Positions 5,782-9,311 of a DNA stretch of 9,311 bases are shown piece by piece. The translations under genes and the position numbers were made by a program. Under the pieces are notes generated by a model. It was not told the DNA's origin, did not search any database, and saw nothing but the letters and a program-made list of their open reading frames with translations. Position 1 is the first letter of the stretch, and every line of letters starts with the position of its first letter. Source of the DNA: VFMC01 sp031404435 (lineage in GTDB: Bacteria; Actinomycetota; Acidimicrobiia; Acidimicrobiales; Ilumatobacteraceae); the NCBI GenBank assembly GCA_031404435.1, contig JANNHO010000471.1, forward strand, positions 1-9,311, read 5' to 3'.

Positions 5782-6399
5782 GTGGCGAACAAGCAGATAA
5801 CCAAACCGGCACGATTCGAGCCGATGCAGTACTGGCGCAAGTTGTGCTGGGTGACCCCGCGGATCGTCCTCAGCGGTGATCTACCCGAAGGCGCAGCCAA
5901 GGGCCGCGGGCTCGATCAGTGGGTGGCGGCCGGGGTCACGCACATCGTCGACACCCGCCTTGAGCACAGCGACAAGAAGTTCGTGGCCGCCCACGCCCCC
6001 GACGTTGGCTACACGTGGGTGGGCGTCGATGACCACGGTGGCCAGCAGCCCGACAGTTGGTTCGCCGAAGGTGTCGCCGCGGCGAGCACTGCGCTGGCCG
6101 AACCCGATGGCAAGGTGATGATCCACTGCCACATGGGCGTGAACCGCGGCCCGTCGATGGGTTTCGCAGCGATGCTGGCCACCGGCTACGACCCGCTGAC
6201 CGCCCTCGACACCATCCGTGAATGCCGGCCGATCGCCGCGATGATGTACGCCGAGGACGCCGTGGCGTGGTTCCATCGCTCGCGTGGTTCAGATGCTTGG
6301 GTGGCCGAGAACCAGACCCGTGCCGTGCGCGACTGGATGGATTCCAACCCGATCGACACCAATTGGATCAGCAGCCGCCTCTGGCACAAGGGCGGCTGA
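5782..6399 (+). CDS. Dual-specificity-type protein phosphatase
   Basis: The 205-residue protein carries the cysteine phosphatase P-loop HCHMGVNRGPS at 115-125, with nucleophile C116 and phosphate-binding R122 (HCxxGxxR). The general acid is probably D83 or D84 in VGVDDHGG. Upstream, ITHIVDTR-like residues (GVTHIVDTRLEH, 51-62) form the strand-loop that precedes the acid in this family, and RIVLSGDLP at 27-35 is its usual opening motif. Such enzymes remove phosphate from Tyr or Ser/Thr residues; some homologues act on lipids, RNA or sugars, so the substrate is unknown. The residue after the P-loop arginine is glycine (RGPS) instead of the more usual Ser/Thr, which normally helps the leaving step. 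No signal peptide or membrane segment is seen. The GTG start has a GAAGGA site 5 nt upstream. No partner kinase is adjacent. Confidence 0.85.
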   Translation: MANKQITKPARFEPMQYWRKLCWVTPRIVLSGDLPEGAAKGRGLDQWVAAGVTHIVDTRLEHSDKKFVAAHAPDVGYTWVGVDDHGGQQPDSWFAEGVAAASTALAEPDGKVMIHCHMGVNRGPSMGFAAMLATGYDPLTALDTIRECRPIAAMMYAEDAVAWFHRSRGSDAWVAENQTRAVRDWMDSNPIDTNWISSRLWHKGG

Positions 6400-6445
6400 A
6401 CGGCTCGGCTCCGTCTGACAGCTGTGCGGCCGCGGTCGCGCGCTC

Positions 6446-6451
6446 TACAGT
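6446..6451 (+). promoter_or_regulatory. -10 box (TACAGT) for leaderless start of dehydrogenase
   Basis: TACAGT is followed by 6 nt and the ATG at 6458. There is no Shine-Dalgarno before the start. It lies in the 58-bp gap after the phosphatase, so the dehydrogenase may be transcribed on its own. Confidence 0.5.
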
Positions 6452-6457
6452 CGCCCG

Positions 6458-7507
6458 ATGCGTGCAGCCGTGATGCGAGATTGGAAACTGCGGGTCGACG
6501 ACGTCCCAGATCCGGTGCCCGGCCCCGGTCAGGTGCTCACCAAGGTGCTGGCGTGTGGGATCTGCGGGAGCGATCTACACCTGTTGCAGCACGGTGAGCA
6601 GGCTCGGGAGTTGAGCGCGGAGATGGCCGACGATCGACCGCCCGACCCGATGGCACCGATCATGTTCGAATCGAACCGCGACACGGTGATGGGCCACGAG
6701 TTCTGTTGCGAGGTCGTCGAGGTCGGGCCCGGATGTGAGAACCTGCGCGTGGGTGACGTGGTCGTCGGCTTGCCGGTCGCATTCGATGCCGCCGGCATGC
6801 ATGCCCTTGGCTTCTCCAACGAATACAACGGTGGTTACGCAGAGCTGATGGTGCTCAACGATCTGTTGGGCAACAAGGTTCCGGCGGGTCTGCCGGTCGA
6901 GCTGGCCGCGCTGACCGAACCGTTGGCGGTGGGTGTGCATGCGGTGGCCAAGAGCCGCATCTCCGGCGGGGATTCCGCAATCGTGCTTGGCTGCGGGCCG
7001 GTTGGGCTGGCGTGCATCGCCGAGTTGCGAATGCAGGGAATCGGCCCGATCGTGGCCGCCGACTACTCCCCGAAACGACGCAGGCTGGCCGAAGTACTCG
7101 GTGCCCACGTGGTCGTCGATCCGAACGAGACGTCGGCGATCGAGGCGTGGCGGCGGATCGACGGCATCCGCCCTCTCGTGATCTTCGAAGCTGTCGGCGT
7201 GCCCGGAATGATCGAACAGGCGATGCGGATGGCCCCCAAGGACGCGCGCATCTTGGTCGTGGGGGTGTGCATGCAGCAGGACCGGATCCACCCGATGCTC
7301 GGGATCAGCCGTGAGCTCAGCATCCAGTTCGCGCTCGGATACGAGCCGGCCGAGTTCACCCAGTCGCTGAATGCGATCGCCGAGGGCAAGGTCGACATCA
7401 GCAACTGGTTGACCGGGACCGTTGGCATCGACGGCGTCCCGCAGGCGTTCGCCGATCTCGCCAACCCCGAAGCCCACGCCAAGATCCTCGTCAAGCCCGA
7501 CGCGTAG
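6458..7507 (+). CDS. Zinc-dependent medium-chain alcohol dehydrogenase
   Basis: This 349-residue NAD(P)-dependent oxidoreductase of the MDR superfamily has a GroES-like N-terminal domain, ACGICGSDLH at 32-41 with zinc ligand C33, and GHE at 79-81 with H80 as second ligand and E81 nearby. TEPLAVGVHA at 153-162 carries the acidic ligand region (E154). The nucleotide-binding loop GCGPVG is at 178-183, and AADYS at 200-204 ends the next strand, where an acidic residue (D202) usually favours NAD. The four-cysteine structural zinc lobe of classical alcohol dehydrogenases is absent; the corresponding stretch (about 105-125) has no cysteine. There is also a longer loop (about 48-76) between the two catalytic zinc motifs. 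The substrate cannot be read from sequence. The ATG start gives MRAAVMRDW, a normal MDR N-terminus, and follows a -10 box by 6 nt. Confidence 0.92.
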   Translation: MRAAVMRDWKLRVDDVPDPVPGPGQVLTKVLACGICGSDLHLLQHGEQARELSAEMADDRPPDPMAPIMFESNRDTVMGHEFCCEVVEVGPGCENLRVGDVVVGLPVAFDAAGMHALGFSNEYNGGYAELMVLNDLLGNKVPAGLPVELAALTEPLAVGVHAVAKSRISGGDSAIVLGCGPVGLACIAELRMQGIGPIVAADYSPKRRRLAEVLGAHVVVDPNETSAIEAWRRIDGIRPLVIFEAVGVPGMIEQAMRMAPKDARILVVGVCMQQDRIHPMLGISRELSIQFALGYEPAEFTQSLNAIAEGKVDISNWLTGTVGIDGVPQAFADLANPEAHAKILVKPDA

Positions 7508-7508
7508 C

Positions 7509-7521
7509 CAGCCGCTGGCTG
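7509..7521 (+). terminator. Small hairpin after dehydrogenase stop
   Basis: CAGCC (7509-7513) pairs with GGCTG (7517-7521) across a 3-nt loop, immediately after the TAG. It is short and without a T-run, so termination is only a possibility. Confidence 0.25.
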
Positions 7522-7582
7522 CAAGCCTGCGCCGGGCCTGAGCACCGCATCCCCCCTCGAACACCGAAAAGACACTCGTTTC

Positions 7583-9311
7583 ATGACCATCTCAATCAGC
7601 CCCTGCCTTCGGCTGCTTGCCACGGCGTTGCTCACCGCGACGATCGTCGCAGTCGTCACCACCACGGTTGCACCGACCCCGCTTGCGAACGCAGCCGATG
7701 GCGGACCGCTGCCAGGGTTCGGCGTCAACGGAGTCGTGCTCGACAGCGGTCTCGCATCACCTGGCCAGGTCCTCCAGGTCGTCAAGGTGATCGACGACTC
7801 CTTCGGTGCGCTCACGACGCTCGTCGACATCGTCACCCCGCACAGTCCGCCCCCGGGCGAGCCCTTCCCGAGCAGTCCGCCCCCGACCACGCAACTGTTG
7901 GTGAAATACACCCCCGATGGCGCACGCGACACGACCTTCGGCGTCAACGGGGTGTTCACGTTGCCCCTGTCGGGTGCCCGTGACATCGCCCATCTGCCTG
8001 ACGGCTCGATCATCGTTGCCGGTTCCACCGACGACGTCCGGCTGCGGATCGTCGATCGCTTTGGAACCGGTTCGGTCACGGTCGGAACTCAAAAATCATA
8101 CGGCAGTACGTTCATCGCCCCGGACCGCCTGATCGAACTCGGCGACGGTCGTGTTCTTCACTTGTCGCCGCACATGTCCGAGACGATGATGGTTGTGGTA
8201 GCGCCGAATCGAATCGTCGAGCCGCCGAACACCGTGCTGGCACCGTCGGGCAGCAATCGGTCGGTCAACGGAACCGTCCTTGCCGACGGCCGAATCATTC
8301 TGGCCATCATCGCGGACAACGCCGGTTCGGACATCTGGTGCCGGTTGGTGATGTACACGTCGGCGCTGCAACTCGATACTTCGTTCGGCAGCGGCGGAGC
8401 GATGACGACGTGGGGGCAATGTCGACAGATCCAACCGGAACCTACAGGCGGTTTCCTCGTCGAGTTCTGGGATCCGATGACGAGTTCCTCCTCGCTGCAC
8501 CGCTACTCACGTGACGGAACCGCGTTGTCCGCACCGAAAATACCCACATTCGACAGCTTCGTCGTCGAGGGAACAGGGCGTCTACTCGTCGCCCGCTTCA
8601 CCCCAGGCGCGACGAGCCACTACGAAGTGCGCGCGTACACTCCCGAATTCGCAGACGACACCACCTTCGGATCAATCGGTCCGGACCCCACGTTGGGTCT
8701 GATGACCGGACGCATCGAGCTTCCCCTGTTGAGAGCACGGCTCACGGTGCTGTCCAGCGGCGATGTGGCGGTGACGGGACGGCAAGTGGGCGCTCCTCAC
8801 GTGATGTACCTGGGGATGGTCGACTCACCGTGGGGACTTGCTGCGCAGCCTCCGGCGTTGGCGATGACGGCGTTCACGGCCGTTGCCCCGGCGCGCATCC
8901 TCGACACCCGTGACGGCACGGGCGCGCCAGCCGCGGCACTCGGGCAGGGCGGGCAGCTGACGCTGCGCGTGACCGGACGCGGTGGTGTTCCGGACTCACC
9001 TGACGTGGCCGCAGTCGTGTTGAACGTGACGGCTACCGAAGCCAAAGCGGCTGGATTTGTCACCGTGTGGCCGGCCGGTGGGAGCAGGCCCGGGGTGTCG
9101 ACGCTGAACCTGGATCGCGCCGGGCAGACCGTAGCCAACCAGGTGACCGTGCGGCTCGGAGTCGGTGGCTCGGTGTCTCTATTTTCTCAGACCGGCACCC
9201 ACCTCGTTGCCGATGTCGCCGGGTACTACGTGACCGTCGCCGACGCGGTCGCCAGTGGCCGGTTCGTGCCGGTCGGCCCAACTCGTGTGCTCGATACGCG
9301 TGATGGCACGG
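7583..9311 (+). CDS. Secreted protein with delta-60 repeats and LDTRDGTG modules (partial, 3' open)
   Basis: The frame runs from ATG 7583 through 576 codons to the window edge with no stop. A Sec signal peptide is clear: a basic start (CLR, 8-10), a hydrophobic core at about 11-30 and a likely cleavage after A37 in LANA-ADG. Residues 41 to about 400 hold degenerate delta-60 repeats (TIGR02608 type), best at 109-147 (YTPDGARDTTFGVNG then LPDGSIIVAG). Weaker copies are at 46-51, 258-273 (LDTSFGSGG) and 352-366 (DDTTFGSIG). From 431 a different 130-residue module begins (FTAVAPARILDTRDGTG; AVVLNVTATEA; LVADVAGYY), and a second copy starts at 561 (FVPVGPTRVLDTRDGT) and is cut by the edge. Such modules are frequent in exported actinobacterial proteins; their function is not established to my knowledge. 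A surface or extracellular structural or binding role is inferred. A weak GAAAAGA at 7566-7572 may be the ribosome binding site. Confidence 0.85.
   Translation, partial: MTISISPCLRLLATALLTATIVAVVTTTVAPTPLANAADGGPLPGFGVNGVVLDSGLASPGQVLQVVKVIDDSFGALTTLVDIVTPHSPPPGEPFPSSPPPTTQLLVKYTPDGARDTTFGVNGVFTLPLSGARDIAHLPDGSIIVAGSTDDVRLRIVDRFGTGSVTVGTQKSYGSTFIAPDRLIELGDGRVLHLSPHMSETMMVVVAPNRIVEPPNTVLAPSGSNRSVNGTVLADGRIILAIIADNAGSDIWCRLVMYTSALQLDTSFGSGGAMTTWGQCRQIQPEPTGGFLVEFWDPMTSSSSLHRYSRDGTALSAPKIPTFDSFVVEGTGRLLVARFTPGATSHYEVRAYTPEFADDTTFGSIGPDPTLGLMTGRIELPLLRARLTVLSSGDVAVTGRQVGAPHVMYLGMVDSPWGLAAQPPALAMTAFTAVAPARILDTRDGTGAPAAALGQGGQLTLRVTGRGGVPDSPDVAAVVLNVTATEAKAAGFVTVWPAGGSRPGVSTLNLDRAGQTVANQVTVRLGVGGSVSLFSQTGTHLVADVAGYYVTVADAVASGRFVPVGPTRVLDTRDGT
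7844..7885 (+). repeat. Duplicated 12-mer encoding SPPP in proline-rich insert
   Basis: AGTCCGCCCCCG occurs at 7844-7855 and 7874-7885, 30 bp apart, both in frame and both encoding Ser-Pro-Pro-Pro. They lie in a proline-rich linker (residues 87-103) inserted in the first delta-60-like region of the secreted protein. Confidence 0.75.
8873..9311 (+). repeat. Tandem 130-residue (390-bp) LDTRDGTG modules
   Basis: The FxxVxPxRxLDTRDGT motif starts at 8873 and again at 9263, exactly 390 bp apart and in frame. The first module is complete (residues 431-560) and the second is cut by the window edge. More copies probably follow downstream. Confidence 0.8.

Noticed and set aside
6575..7564. Minus-strand open frame opposite the dehydrogenase
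   Set aside because: It has no domain and overlaps a gene with a complete set of dehydrogenase motifs.
7063..8079. Minus-strand open frame over the end of the dehydrogenase and the start of the secreted protein
   Set aside because: It runs across two supported genes and their gap, is Ser/Thr/Pro-rich and has no recognisable motif.

Overview
The window is GC-rich with dense, mostly short-spaced genes. It reads like chromosomal DNA from a high-GC actinobacterium, most likely an Acidimicrobiia/Ilumatobacter-type lineage. The grounds for this are the rpiB-glyA-wecA order, a RpiB of the mycobacterial (Glu) type, a mycobacterial TLP1-like thiolase homologue, apparent leaderless starts, and a secreted protein built from delta-60 repeats plus the LDTRDGTG-type module. 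The lineage is an inference; no marker RNA gene is present.

Layout. (1) Positions 1-155, + strand: a broken fragment of the AAA+ domain of a sigma-54 activator, cut at the window edge and truncated at its 3' side. (2) Positions 234-3064, minus strand: an operon-like set transcribed rpiB -> glyA -> wecA. RpiB serves pentose phosphate metabolism, GlyA one-carbon/serine-glycine metabolism, and WecA/TagO starts cell-surface glycan assembly on undecaprenyl phosphate. The wecA reading frame is split: a 33-codon piece carrying the first membrane helix ends at a TGA that overlaps the ATG of the rest of the protein, and adding one G in a four-G run would restore one continuous protein. (3) Positions 3065-3180: a divergent promoter region with phased direct repeats. 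(4) Positions 3181-7507, + strand: a thiolase-like protein lacking the usual catalytic residues, a group I nucleoside hydrolase, a dual-specificity-type phosphatase and a zinc-dependent medium-chain dehydrogenase. (5) Positions 7583-9311, + strand: a large secreted repeat protein that runs off the right edge.

The four + strand enzymes are co-oriented but separated by about 60-120 bp gaps. Two of the three gaps upstream of the later enzymes contain their own start-proximal -10 motif, so they look like individually transcribed metabolic genes more than one pathway operon. I see no evidence that they form a single system.

The items most worth a second look are the split wecA at a slippery G-run with a TGATG stop/start overlap, the recurring TANNNT box placed 6-8 nt before start codons, the 49-nt imperfect palindrome before the nucleoside hydrolase, the sigma-54 activator remnant, and the architecture of the secreted repeat protein. 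I found no CRISPR array, tRNA, rRNA or insertion sequence.
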